Origin: UBA1952 sp965246785
GTDB taxonomy: Bacteria; Bacteroidota; Bacteroidia; Chitinophagales; Chitinophagaceae
DNA: 64,000 bases
Reading direction: 5' to 3'
Assembly: GCA_965246785.1 (NCBI GenBank)
Contig: CBDFFM010000020.1
Location: 1-64,000 of the forward strand
The notes under the pieces were generated by a model that had not been told where the DNA came from, made no database searches, and saw nothing but the letters and a program-made list of their open reading frames with translations. The position numbers and the translations under genes were made by a program. Each line of letters starts with the position of its first letter. The stretch's first letter is position 1. Positions 42,936-50,886 of this stretch are shown in pieces.

Positions 42936-43406
42936 TCATCGCGCTACATGAAACACCACCGTGAGTTGCAGGGTAATGGCAATTGCAAGACAAACCAGCC
43001 AGCCACCGAACCACACCATAGAAAGTCCCGTCTTCCGCACCGCCAGCCAATACAACACAATCATCGCTCCGACACACATCAGGAGGCCAATGATGAAAAA
43101 CAGGCCCTGAGCGGCAACTTCTACGGGCACAATTGCTAAGATGCCCAGCATAGCCGAGCCTGCCAGACAAGCCAGCCCTATCCGACGGAGAAAGGCCCAG
43201 CGCTTCTCTTTCAACAGTAGCAGCGCCGCAAGAATCTGAGCCGCCCACTTTGCGCCGGCAATGGCGCAGGAAAGCATCATCCGCCGCCGGTCGCCGTGGT
43301 AGAGCGTATCATTGGCAGCAATAAACCACCACGTGATGAGCGTGCTGGCGGCAAACGCCAGCATGGCTAAGATCATGTCTTTGCGGGGAGAAGGCGTAAC
43401 AGACAT
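42936..43406 (-). CDS. Hypothetical membrane protein
   Basis: A 156-residue protein with about five predicted membrane helices (e.g. AMLAFAASTLITWWFIAA, GLACLAGSAMLGILAIVP, GMSM-type end VWFGGWLVCLAIAITL). No motif recognised. Start at MSVTPSPRKD (43406) is more likely than the longer 43439 frame. The 327-bp upstream gap (43440-43766) has only a 12-bp direct repeat I can see. Confidence 0.6.
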   Translation of the reverse strand: MSVTPSPRKDMILAMLAFAASTLITWWFIAANDTLYHGDRRRMMLSCAIAGAKWAAQILAALLLLKEKRWAFLRRIGLACLAGSAMLGILAIVPVEVAAQGLFFIIGLLMCVGAMIVLYWLAVRKTGLSMVWFGGWLVCLAIAITLQLTVVFHVAR

Positions 43407-43532
43407 CTGTTGAAGATAGGTGGTGCCGCGTTGTCCCATTCGCCGGCATTACTGGGGCCGGATTGAAACGCGGCTACGAACAATAGCACCTTGCGCCTGC
43501 CCCCAGTACAACAACAGCTCTCGGTCTCCGTA

Positions 43533-43566
43533 AAGTTCCCGTGAAGTCACTATGAAGTTCCCGTGA
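43533..43566. repeat. Short direct repeat AAGTTCCCGTGA, 22 bp apart
   Basis: AAGTTCCCGTGA occurs at 43533-43544 and 43555-43566. Two copies only; may be a pair of binding sites. Sits in the gap 43440-43766 between divergent genes. Confidence 0.6.
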
Positions 43567-43766
43567 TGTTACTTCCCCGCAACTCCCTGTTTGCCAAGCA
43601 TAGCTCTGGTGCTTCATAGCCTTCCCTTTTAGCCTGAACGCACAACAAGCATTGCCACACATCCACTCGTCAAAAGCAAATCAGGCAATCTCTGCTTATC
43701 CAAGTAGCCGCAGCTTCTAATGACTTTCTCCATATTTTTTGCAAGATTTGACGAAACATCATAGCC

Positions 43767-44021
43767 ATGCGATACAAAACAATACTGGCAACGCTCATCC
43801 TCACTGCATTGATTTGCGATGGTACGGCCCATGCACAGCGCAGGCGTAAAGCAGTAAAGTCGCCCTACGATGCAGCAACCGGCCAAAAGCAAATGCAGGG
43901 GGCTCAGGAAGCAGGCAGGCAAAACAAGGCTCCTCAGACAAACCGTTCAAACGGCTTTCTGGACAGCACTATAAATGGCGTCTCCGGAAAGCGCGGCCCA
44001 TCAAGGGCAGCCAGGCGGTAG
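43767..44021 (+). CDS. Small exported basic protein
   Basis: An 84-residue protein with a signal peptide (ILATLILTALICDGTAHA, cleavage near residue 23) and a mature part rich in Arg, Lys, Gln and Asn (RRRKAVKSPYDAATGQKQ, GKRGPSRAARR). Function unknown. It is convergent with the ExoY-like cyclase gene (27 bp between stops). Confidence 0.6.
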   Translation: MRYKTILATLILTALICDGTAHAQRRRKAVKSPYDAATGQKQMQGAQEAGRQNKAPQTNRSNGFLDSTINGVSGKRGPSRAARR

Positions 44022-44048
44022 ACGCGATTATTTGACTGAGGGCCAACT

Positions 44049-45185
44049 CTACACCTCAAAGCTCCCCTTATTCGTAGCCGTAAAGCCAAACTGCCGCTGC
44101 CAGCCCGGATTGAAGGTGATGTGGTAGCCAATCATCACCTCCGCGAGGAACTGCTTCATGTCCGCCAACGTCTTGATGAAGCGTGCCTCCTTCTGGCCCG
44201 GTATAAATGCGATGTACTCCAGCTCCACGCTGTTCACCATCGGGCGGCCCACCTCATCGCTGTGGTGCACCATCATGCCACCCTTATAGCCCGCTCCGGC
44301 TATAGCGCCGTTCAGCATGTCTTTGACCTTGCTGATGCGAGCCGTCATATTGCCCATGTGCGCATCTTCCTGCTGGATGTAAGCCTTAATAGGCATCGGG
44401 AAGCGCTCCGAACCTTTAACCATGCGCTGGTCAGCGCCCTTAGGATTATGCATCTGCCCGTGCGTCGGAAACTTCGCCGCCGCCGCATCCTGCGCCGCTT
44501 TGGAAAACTGATTGTTGGCCGGCGGGAAGACGGCCCAGAGGTCATAATCTCCGGTAAGTGCCGAGCGGAACCCCTCGCTCGCGCCGGGATTGCAAAGCGC
44601 CATTACCGGCTGCAAAGCCGCACCACCTCCGCCCCTGTTGGGCGCAGTAGGCGATGAAGGCATGCTCTTCTCGGCCGCGCCATAATGCACGCTCCACAAC
44701 TGCTTGCCGCCGGCGCCGGGATAATCTATCTCCCGGCGCAGCACAAAATTCATCGTCTTGCCGCCCTTGCTGCTGGCGGAGTAAATCATCTCATTGATGT
44801 TGCCGCCGGCACGCGTCATCCAGCCCTTGCTTTCCACCTCCTTGCGGCGGTCATCGCTGATGACGACGGGCACTTCCGTAGCGCCGCCCTTAATAGCTTT
44901 GCCCACTTCCGTGCGCTGCGTTTGCATTGCCTCGCGCTCCGAGCCGGTCTTGGTAAAGCGCGGGTCGCTCAGCACAAAGCCGGCCATCGGGCCCCAGTTG
45001 CACGACTTGGACTTTACATGGAAGCCCTTGGAGGCATAGCTTTCCATAATAAGGCCAGTTGCAAACTCGCCCACCGAGCGGCTGGTAACGACGCAGTTGG
45101 TTTGGTTGGCAATACGCTGGAAGCAGGCGGCATGAGAGAGCGGCATACCAGAAGCCTTGCAAGCCGCGGCAGTAGATTTAATCAT
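44049..45185 (-). CDS. ExoY/edema-factor/CyaA-like nucleotidyl cyclase toxin domain
   Basis: A 378-residue protein matching the class II adenylate cyclase toxin fold (Pseudomonas ExoY, anthrax EF, pertussis CyaA), which make cyclic nucleotides from NTPs inside host cells. Family elements in order: HAACFQRIANQTN (18-30), ATGLI, then Lys53 and Lys60 seven apart in ASKGFHVKSKSCNWGPMAGF (51-70; ExoY has GKSSNWGPQAGF), the metal-binding Asp213/Asp215 in LTGDYDLWAVFPP, GYKGG then VHHSDEVGRP (306-315), and GYHITFNPGW near the C-terminus. The catalytic-site Asn of the family (HHSDDAGNP in ExoY) is Arg314 here, so activity may be changed. No signal peptide or translocation domain is visible; the export route and host cofactor are unknown. 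Length is the same as ExoY as I recall it. Confidence 0.85.
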   Translation of the reverse strand: MIKSTAAACKASGMPLSHAACFQRIANQTNCVVTSRSVGEFATGLIMESYASKGFHVKSKSCNWGPMAGFVLSDPRFTKTGSEREAMQTQRTEVGKAIKGGATEVPVVISDDRRKEVESKGWMTRAGGNINEMIYSASSKGGKTMNFVLRREIDYPGAGGKQLWSVHYGAAEKSMPSSPTAPNRGGGGAALQPVMALCNPGASEGFRSALTGDYDLWAVFPPANNQFSKAAQDAAAAKFPTHGQMHNPKGADQRMVKGSERFPMPIKAYIQQEDAHMGNMTARISKVKDMLNGAIAGAGYKGGMMVHHSDEVGRPMVNSVELEYIAFIPGQKEARFIKTLADMKQFLAEVMIGYHITFNPGWQRQFGFTATNKGSFEV

Positions 45186-45314
45186 GATGCAGGTTTGAGA
45201 GGAATGGGCGTAAATGTAATTCCTTTAAAGGCATATGGTAATCGCCAAAGAGGCTTATTGGGTCGGCTGCATCACGCTTCCTGCCGTTCCTTGCTGCCTG
45301 CCCTGAACTCGCAC

Positions 45315-45346
45315 TTCATCGGCTGACAGTCTGTTGGGCTTTTCAC
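45315..45346 (-). repeat. 32-bp dispersed repeat, copy 2
   Basis: Reverse complement of 4226-4257 with two mismatches. It lies in the intergenic region between the divergent ExoY-like gene and the ECF sigma gene. Confidence 0.75.
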
Positions 45347-45459
45347 ATTCGCTCTTCCCCCGGCTGCAACCTGGGCAATAATAAATTTTCACCCCTCAGG
45401 CAACCATTCTCCAGCCAGCTGCATTTCCTTTGAAGAATCCCACTGTACCGCACCGCCTC

Positions 45460-46017
45460 ATGGACAATACCGACGCCGCGCTCATCCTCCGCTGCCAACG
45501 CAGCGACCGGCGTGCGCAGGAGGCGATTTATATACGGTATGCCGACAAATTGCTGCCCGTGTGCCTGCGCTATATGCGGCACCTCCCCACCGCTGAGGAC
45601 GCGCTCGTGCAAGGATTTACGAAGTTCTTTAACCGCATAGACCGCTTTGAATACCGTGGCCCGGCAAGCGTAGGCGCATATCTCAAACAGGCCGTCATCA
45701 ACGAGTGTCTCATGATGCTTCGCAAGACAGTCATCGTGCACGCTATGGAAGACCTAACGGCTTATGAGGAGCGGCCTGCCGGCGATGATGTGTTGAGCGG
45801 CCTCGGCGCAAAGGAGATTCTGGCGCGAATCGCCGCGCTGCCGGATGGCTACCGGACGGTCTTCAACCTCCACGCAGTGGAAGGCTACGGCCACGCCGAA
45901 ATAAGCGCGATGCTGGGCATCTCAGAAGGCACGAGCAAGAGCCAGCTCAGCAAAGCAAAGGCCGCCCTGCGGCATTCCATCACCCAAACCGAAAGCTATC
46001 ATGCTGCCAGAAGATAA
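45460..46017 (+). CDS. ECF-type RNA polymerase sigma factor
   Basis: A 185-residue sigma-70 family member: region 2 (AIYIRYADKLLPVCLRYM, EDALVQGFTKFF) and region 4 helix-turn-helix (LPDGYRTVFNLHAVEGYGHAEISAMLGISEGTSKSQL). Start at 45460 (MDNTDAAL). It overlaps the next gene by 17 bp; that gene encodes a likely membrane anti-sigma factor. Target promoters not evident. Typically such pairs respond to envelope or nutrient signals. Confidence 0.9.
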   Translation: MDNTDAALILRCQRSDRRAQEAIYIRYADKLLPVCLRYMRHLPTAEDALVQGFTKFFNRIDRFEYRGPASVGAYLKQAVINECLMMLRKTVIVHAMEDLTAYEERPAGDDVLSGLGAKEILARIAALPDGYRTVFNLHAVEGYGHAEISAMLGISEGTSKSQLSKAKAALRHSITQTESYHAARR

Positions 46018-46687
46018 ATCCCGCCACACCCCATTATCCGATGCGCTGGACTGCCTGAGCAGCGAGGATGTAGCACCCGGCTGGAAGGCGGAGGGCGCAT
46101 GGCCGCGCATTGAAGCGCAATTGGGAAAGCGGCAGCGTATTCCGTTCATGATGTATCCGCTTGCAGCGGCTGCTGCGTTGATATTGTTCGTAATGCTGTG
46201 GCGTCCGGCTGAGGTAAAGCAGCCTCACGGCATAGGGGGCACAACTGCAAGTGAACAGACCGTTCGTTCCTCCGGAAAGCCGGCGTTAAAAGAGCCTGCG
46301 CCTGAAAAGCTACAGCCGGGCACTGCTATTTTGCGCAGCACATTCGCCGAACGCAAAGCGACAGCACGCACTTCTTTTAAAAACCCGATAACACTGCCGC
46401 AAAAGACGACGGTAGTTGAAGTGCCTTCGCCTTCGCTACAGGATACAGCACCCCTCGCAGCAAGCCAACTGGCAAAGTCGGCTCCCTATCACCGCCGGCC
46501 CGCCGTTATTTATACCCTCTCCGAAATCATGGCGGATGTGCCCGAGCGCGAGGCGCCGCCAAAACGATTCTCCGGCATCTTCCATTCCAGGCTTTCGGCG
46601 GACGCGCCGGCCGGCACACCGCCCCGCCGACGGTCAGGGCGCGGCGGTGAAGGCGATGCGCCCGCTCCCCTCATCATCATAAACTAA
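46001..46687 (+). CDS. Putative membrane-anchored anti-sigma factor
   Basis: A 228-residue protein with a short cytosolic N-terminus, one membrane helix (FMMYPLAAAAALILFVMLW, about 49-67) and a Pro/Ser/Ala-rich extracytoplasmic part. The layout and the 17-bp overlap with the sigma factor gene support an anti-sigma role. The sequence itself shows no conserved anti-sigma (ZAS) motif, so the call rests mainly on context. Confidence 0.6.
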   Translation: MLPEDKSRHTPLSDALDCLSSEDVAPGWKAEGAWPRIEAQLGKRQRIPFMMYPLAAAAALILFVMLWRPAEVKQPHGIGGTTASEQTVRSSGKPALKEPAPEKLQPGTAILRSTFAERKATARTSFKNPITLPQKTTVVEVPSPSLQDTAPLAASQLAKSAPYHRRPAVIYTLSEIMADVPEREAPPKRFSGIFHSRLSADAPAGTPPRRRSGRGGEGDAPAPLIIIN

Positions 46688-46694
46688 CGACACC

Positions 46695-47876
46695 ATGTTT
46701 CGTAAAATCATGCTCGCCGGAGCTTTTCTGGCTGGGATGGCCATGCCCTGCGCGGCGCAATTCCCCAAAGACACTTATGGCGGCGGCCGCAGCAAGGCAG
46801 ACGCTTCCTTCTCCCTTTGCGACCGCTGCATCAACCACCGCCACACGGCCTGGCTCGGCAGCGGCAACAGCCTGACGATTGAGCTATATCAGCACGGCGG
46901 CTACAGCCTTATCCCGGATGTAGAACGTCTGCTGGCGGAGGCTAATAAAGACATCGCCTTCATGGCCGACAGCGTGCGTGAATGCCCGCAATGCTCCTTC
47001 CGCGTGGATTACCTGGTCAGCCCTGGCGGCATGAAAAGCTACCGCCTGCGCCGGTACGCGCCGCAGGGTACATTCCTTTATCAGAAGCGCGGCGATGAGG
47101 AGCTGAAGCCGTTTAAGCCGGAGCCGGATACGCTGCGGCTGCTCATTCGCGGGCCGGTGCAGGCAAAGGGCGCGGCCGAAGTATGCCAGGTAACGCTGAC
47201 GATGAACCGCCTCGCCAATCTGGACAGCCTGCTGGCGCAAAGAGGCAAACTCAATCATGCCGTAGATACCATGCGGCAACGCTCAGCGCCGCCGCCCCAT
47301 GTTGCGAAGTCGCATTCATTCTATTACAGCTCCACCATCAGCATGTCGCGCGATTACCGCGATAGCACGAAGACGAACATGTACTTCCGCAAGGGCATTA
47401 CGCGTGACGGGCAGGAAGATTTTTCTCATCACTCCGCCTTTGATGTGCTGGCAAATGTCGGCGCGGGCTTTGTCAGAGACCGCCTTACGCCTGCCGCTGA
47501 ACTTGGCCTTGTGTATCGCCTGCCGGGCACGCGTGGCGACAATATCGGCGAGTTCCTGATTGGCGTGTATGGCAGCGGCTACTTTGCGTTTGCGAAGGGC
47601 GCGGACGGACGCTACAATGTGCAGGACAATTATTTCGTGAATGCGGAATTCGGCGGCGAGAGCGATAATGACGACAACATTTACGGCCTGAAGCTGCGGC
47701 GCATTGCGCTTGGCGTCGGCTATCTGGTGAGCCAAAGGGGCGATTATTTCAGCGGCACCACGATGAAGCTCTTCCTGAACCTGCGGCTGAAGCATGGCTT
47801 TACGCTCTCGCCGGAGCTGATTGCTACGGACAACTTCCATCAGGTGTTTCCGGGGCTTACGCTGAAGGTGTTTTAA
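46695..47876 (+). CDS. Exported outer-membrane-type protein of unknown function
   Basis: A 393-residue protein with signal peptide (cleavage near AAQ, residue 22). The second half resembles a beta-barrel (AFDVLANVGAGFVRDRL, LGLVYRLPG, IGVYGSGYFAF, LKLRRIALGVGYLVS, ending in LTLKVF with terminal aromatic), suggesting an outer-membrane location. Four cysteines in pairs (CDRC, CPQC) stand out in the N-terminal half. Starts 7 bp after the anti-sigma gene, so it may be controlled by the same sigma factor. Confidence 0.6.
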   Translation: MFRKIMLAGAFLAGMAMPCAAQFPKDTYGGGRSKADASFSLCDRCINHRHTAWLGSGNSLTIELYQHGGYSLIPDVERLLAEANKDIAFMADSVRECPQCSFRVDYLVSPGGMKSYRLRRYAPQGTFLYQKRGDEELKPFKPEPDTLRLLIRGPVQAKGAAEVCQVTLTMNRLANLDSLLAQRGKLNHAVDTMRQRSAPPPHVAKSHSFYYSSTISMSRDYRDSTKTNMYFRKGITRDGQEDFSHHSAFDVLANVGAGFVRDRLTPAAELGLVYRLPGTRGDNIGEFLIGVYGSGYFAFAKGADGRYNVQDNYFVNAEFGGESDNDDNIYGLKLRRIALGVGYLVSQRGDYFSGTTMKLFLNLRLKHGFTLSPELIATDNFHQVFPGLTLKVF

Positions 47877-47945
47877 AGCTATAGGCGAAGCTTTCACCAA
47901 ACGGCTTTTGCAATACCGCTACCTTGCCTAACGTTGAAGTAATGC

Positions 47946-50285
47946 ATGAAGCGCCTGCGGGATAAACATTGGTGGCAGCATAACGGCTGGCGCGTTTTGC
48001 GCGGCACGGCGGGTGCGGTTATCCTGTTTATTCTCTTAGACTGCATCTTCCCGCTTAACACCAACATCGCCTACGCCCCGCTCGTCAAAGCGCGAGACGG
48101 CTCTGTGCTTCACGCCTTCCTCGCGGCAGACCAGCAGTGGCGCTTCCGCACCGAGCTTTCTGAAATGACGCCGGAGCTGGAGCAGGCTATTCTCTTCAAA
48201 GAAGACAAGCATTTCTACCGCCACTTCGGCGTCAATCCGATGGCGGTGGCGCGCGCGGCGTTCAGCAACCTCTTTCATTTGCGCAGAACCTCCGGCGCGT
48301 CCACTATCACCATGCAGGTGGCGCGGATGCTTCAGCCGAAGCGCCGCTCTTATTGGAATAAGGTAGTGGAGATGTTTCGCGCGCTGCAATTAGAAGCGCA
48401 CTATTCCAAAAAGGAAATCCTGCAGCTTTACCTCAACCTTGTTCCATACGGCTCCAACATTCAGGGCGTAAAGGCGGCCTCGCTGCTTTACTTCCAGAAA
48501 TCGCCTGACCAGCTTTCGCTTGCAGAACTGACGGCCCTCAGCATTATCCCTAACCGCCCTAACTCGCTGGTGATGGGTAAGGATAATGCGCGCATTGTGC
48601 AGGAGCGTAACAAATGGCTGCGCCGCTTTCAAAGCGCCAAGCTTTTCCCGCAGGAAACAATCGACGATGCACTTGCCGAGCCTTTGACTGCAAAGCGTAA
48701 TTCCGCCCCGGATGCCGCGCAGCAGCTTAGCTGGCGACTACGCTTTGCGCATCCCGGCGAGCTTACGCTGGAAAGCAGCATTGACGCCAAAGCGCAGCTA
48801 CAGTCCGAGCAAATCGTTCACAACTATGTGCAGGCGCTGAAGCTTCAAAACGTCTATAACGCCGCCGCCCTTGTGGTGGACAACCGCAGCGGTGAGGTGC
48901 TCGTCTATATCGGCTCGCCGGATTTCTCCGACCGTGCACATCAGGGGCAGGTTGATGGCGTGAAGGCCCTGCGCTCGCCTGGCTCCACGCTCAAACCGTT
49001 CCTGTACGGCCTTGCGTATGATGCAGGCATCGCCACGCCGCAGACGGTGCTGGACGATGTACCCATCAACCTGGCCGGGTACACGCCGGAGAATTATGAC
49101 CTGCAATTCCGCGGGCCGGTTACGGTAGAAGAGGCGCTGCGTCAATCGCTCAACATTCCGGCGGTGAAAACCCTGCAAGCTTTGGGCGTACCGCGCTTCA
49201 CGCAGAGCCTCGGCGCGGCAGGCTTTCTATCCGTATGGCAGCAGCGGAAAAAGCTGGGCATGTCCATGATTCTCGGCGGCTGTACGGTGCGGCTGGAAGA
49301 GCTGGTCACGCTCTTTTCCGGCTTCGCCAATGGCGGCACCGTTCATGCGTTGCAATGGCGTAAAAGCGATAGCACTGCAAGACGCGTCAGAGACAGCACC
49401 GGCTTTCGCACCCTCTCCCCGGAAGCGAACTACATGATATGCCGCAACCTTTGCGAGCTGACCCGCCCGGACATGCCTAACCTTTCCGACGCTGTCCGCC
49501 ACATTCCGAAAATTGCGTGGAAAACCGGCACCTCGTACGGGCGCAAGGATGCATGGAGCGTTGGCTTTAATGCGCACTACACCATCGGCGTATGGCTGGG
49601 CAATTTTGACGGGCACGGCGTTACCGCCCTGAGCGGTGCGGCCACGGCTACGCCGCTGCTCTTTCAATTGTTCAACGCCCTTGACCCGCGCGCCGGCGAT
49701 GAGTGGCTGACGGTTCCGCAAGACCTCGCCACGCGCTTTGTATGCAAGGAAAGCGGCTTGTTGCCCTCCGACTTTTGCAAGGAGCAGGTGATGGATTACT
49801 ATATCCCCGGCACATCATCCACGAAGCGCTGCGAGCATCTGCGGGAAGTATGGGTTAGCGCCGACGGGGCCTTCAGCTACTGTACTTCCTGCCTGCCCGC
49901 TGCCGGCTATGCCACGCGCGTTTATCCGAATACCTCACCGGAGCTGGCGGCATTTTACGATGCGCACAATGTGAGCTATGAGCGCATCCCGCCGCACAAT
50001 CCGGCGTGCAGCCGTCTCTTTGACGGACAGCCGCCACTCATCAATACGCTTCAGCCGGGTATGACGTACCTGATATTTGACAAGGGCAAGCAGGGCCTGC
50101 AGCTCGGCTGCCAGGCGGCGAGCGATGTGCGCAAGGTCTATTGGTACGTCAATGACCGCTTTTACGCGGCGGCGGATGCGAAGGAAAAGCTTTTCTTCAA
50201 CCCTGACGGCGGCGCGGTGAAAATCTCCTGCACCGACGATAAGGGGCGGATGAGCGATGTGGAGGTGAAGGTGAAGTACCTCTAA
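47946..50285 (+). CDS. pbpC: Penicillin-binding protein 1C (glycosyltransferase/transpeptidase)
   Basis: A 779-residue bifunctional peptidoglycan synthase. An N-terminal anchor helix (about 20-36) is followed by the GT51 domain (EDKHFYRHFGVNP with catalytic Glu86; GASTITMQVARML), the transpeptidase domain (SPGSTLKP with Ser347/Lys350, SLN, KTGTS) and a C-terminal BiPBP_C domain. In many bacteria pbpC is paired with an alpha-2-macroglobulin gene; here it follows the sigma/anti-sigma/envelope set instead. It overlaps the convergent ACBP gene by 4 bp. Confidence 0.93.
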   Translation: MKRLRDKHWWQHNGWRVLRGTAGAVILFILLDCIFPLNTNIAYAPLVKARDGSVLHAFLAADQQWRFRTELSEMTPELEQAILFKEDKHFYRHFGVNPMAVARAAFSNLFHLRRTSGASTITMQVARMLQPKRRSYWNKVVEMFRALQLEAHYSKKEILQLYLNLVPYGSNIQGVKAASLLYFQKSPDQLSLAELTALSIIPNRPNSLVMGKDNARIVQERNKWLRRFQSAKLFPQETIDDALAEPLTAKRNSAPDAAQQLSWRLRFAHPGELTLESSIDAKAQLQSEQIVHNYVQALKLQNVYNAAALVVDNRSGEVLVYIGSPDFSDRAHQGQVDGVKALRSPGSTLKPFLYGLAYDAGIATPQTVLDDVPINLAGYTPENYDLQFRGPVTVEEALRQSLNIPAVKTLQALGVPRFTQSLGAAGFLSVWQQRKKLGMSMILGGCTVRLEELVTLFSGFANGGTVHALQWRKSDSTARRVRDSTGFRTLSPEANYMICRNLCELTRPDMPNLSDAVRHIPKIAWKTGTSYGRKDAWSVGFNAHYTIGVWLGNFDGHGVTALSGAATATPLLFQLFNALDPRAGDEWLTVPQDLATRFVCKESGLLPSDFCKEQVMDYYIPGTSSTKRCEHLREVWVSADGAFSYCTSCLPAAGYATRVYPNTSPELAAFYDAHNVSYERIPPHNPACSRLFDGQPPLINTLQPGMTYLIFDKGKQGLQLGCQAASDVRKVYWYVNDRFYAAADAKEKLFFNPDGGAVKISCTDDKGRMSDVEVKVKYL

Positions 50286-50539
50286 CCCTTCAACTCATTG
50301 TAAAGCTGAACGTAGGCTTCCATAGCCGACTCCTTGCTTTGGCCGCGCAACTCGCTCCAAGCGTTGTGCTTTGCCTTGGCTACAAAGTCAAACATTCCGG
50401 CGTCGCTTTCTGCCGAAGCATCCCCGTCTGTGGCTTGCTTGTACAGGCTGTACAGTCGGAGTAGAGTGCTGTTGTCGGGTCGGGAGGGCAGGCTTTTGCT
50501 TTCGGCTACGGCCTGGTGGAATTGTTCGGCGAGTTGCAT
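50282..50539 (-). CDS. Acyl-CoA-binding protein
   Basis: An 85-residue protein of the ACBP fold: LLRLYSLYKQATDGDA carries the conserved YxxYKQAT core, and AKAKHNAWSELRGQSKESAMEAY the ligand-binding Lys/Trp/Tyr positions. Binds long-chain acyl-CoA in the cytosol. Start at 50539 (MQLAEQFHQ) fits the family length. Overlaps the 3' end of pbpC. Confidence 0.9.
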   Translation of the reverse strand: MQLAEQFHQAVAESKSLPSRPDNSTLLRLYSLYKQATDGDASAESDAGMFDFVAKAKHNAWSELRGQSKESAMEAYVQLYNELKG

Positions 50540-50691
50540 GGGACAAAGGTGGCAACTTCTAAACCAATGCAGCGCCACAGCAGACAAGCTGCCCGTTCAA
50601 GCTTTAGCACCCTGAATCAAGTTCATGACAGGTTTCTGGAATCTATTTTCTCGTAGCACTAGTGCTTTAAGATAAGCGCTCCTTACAGCGA

Positions 50692-50829
50692 CTTTGTCAT
50701 TCCCGCAGGGAATCTAATCTCTCGCAGCGCCTATGAGATGCCAGGCGGGAATGACAAAGCTTGGGCGAGCGGCACAACTACTGTGGCATTTCAACTGCGA
50801 GAGAATAGATTCTTTCAGAATGACAAAGA
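50692..50829. repeat. Intergenic repeat, three GTCATTC-type words with inverted ends
   Basis: CTTTGTCATTCCCGCAGGGA at 50692, GGCGGGAATGACAAAG near 50745 and TTCAGAATGACAAAG at the end form nested inverted repeats. Same family as 31741-31829. It fills most of the gap 50540-50886, in which no gene is seen. Confidence 0.7.
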
Positions 50830-50886
50830 TTGGAAAATAATGTCAGGCAAGTAATAATTGGCGAACAGCAGCCGGCGCAAAGGGCT

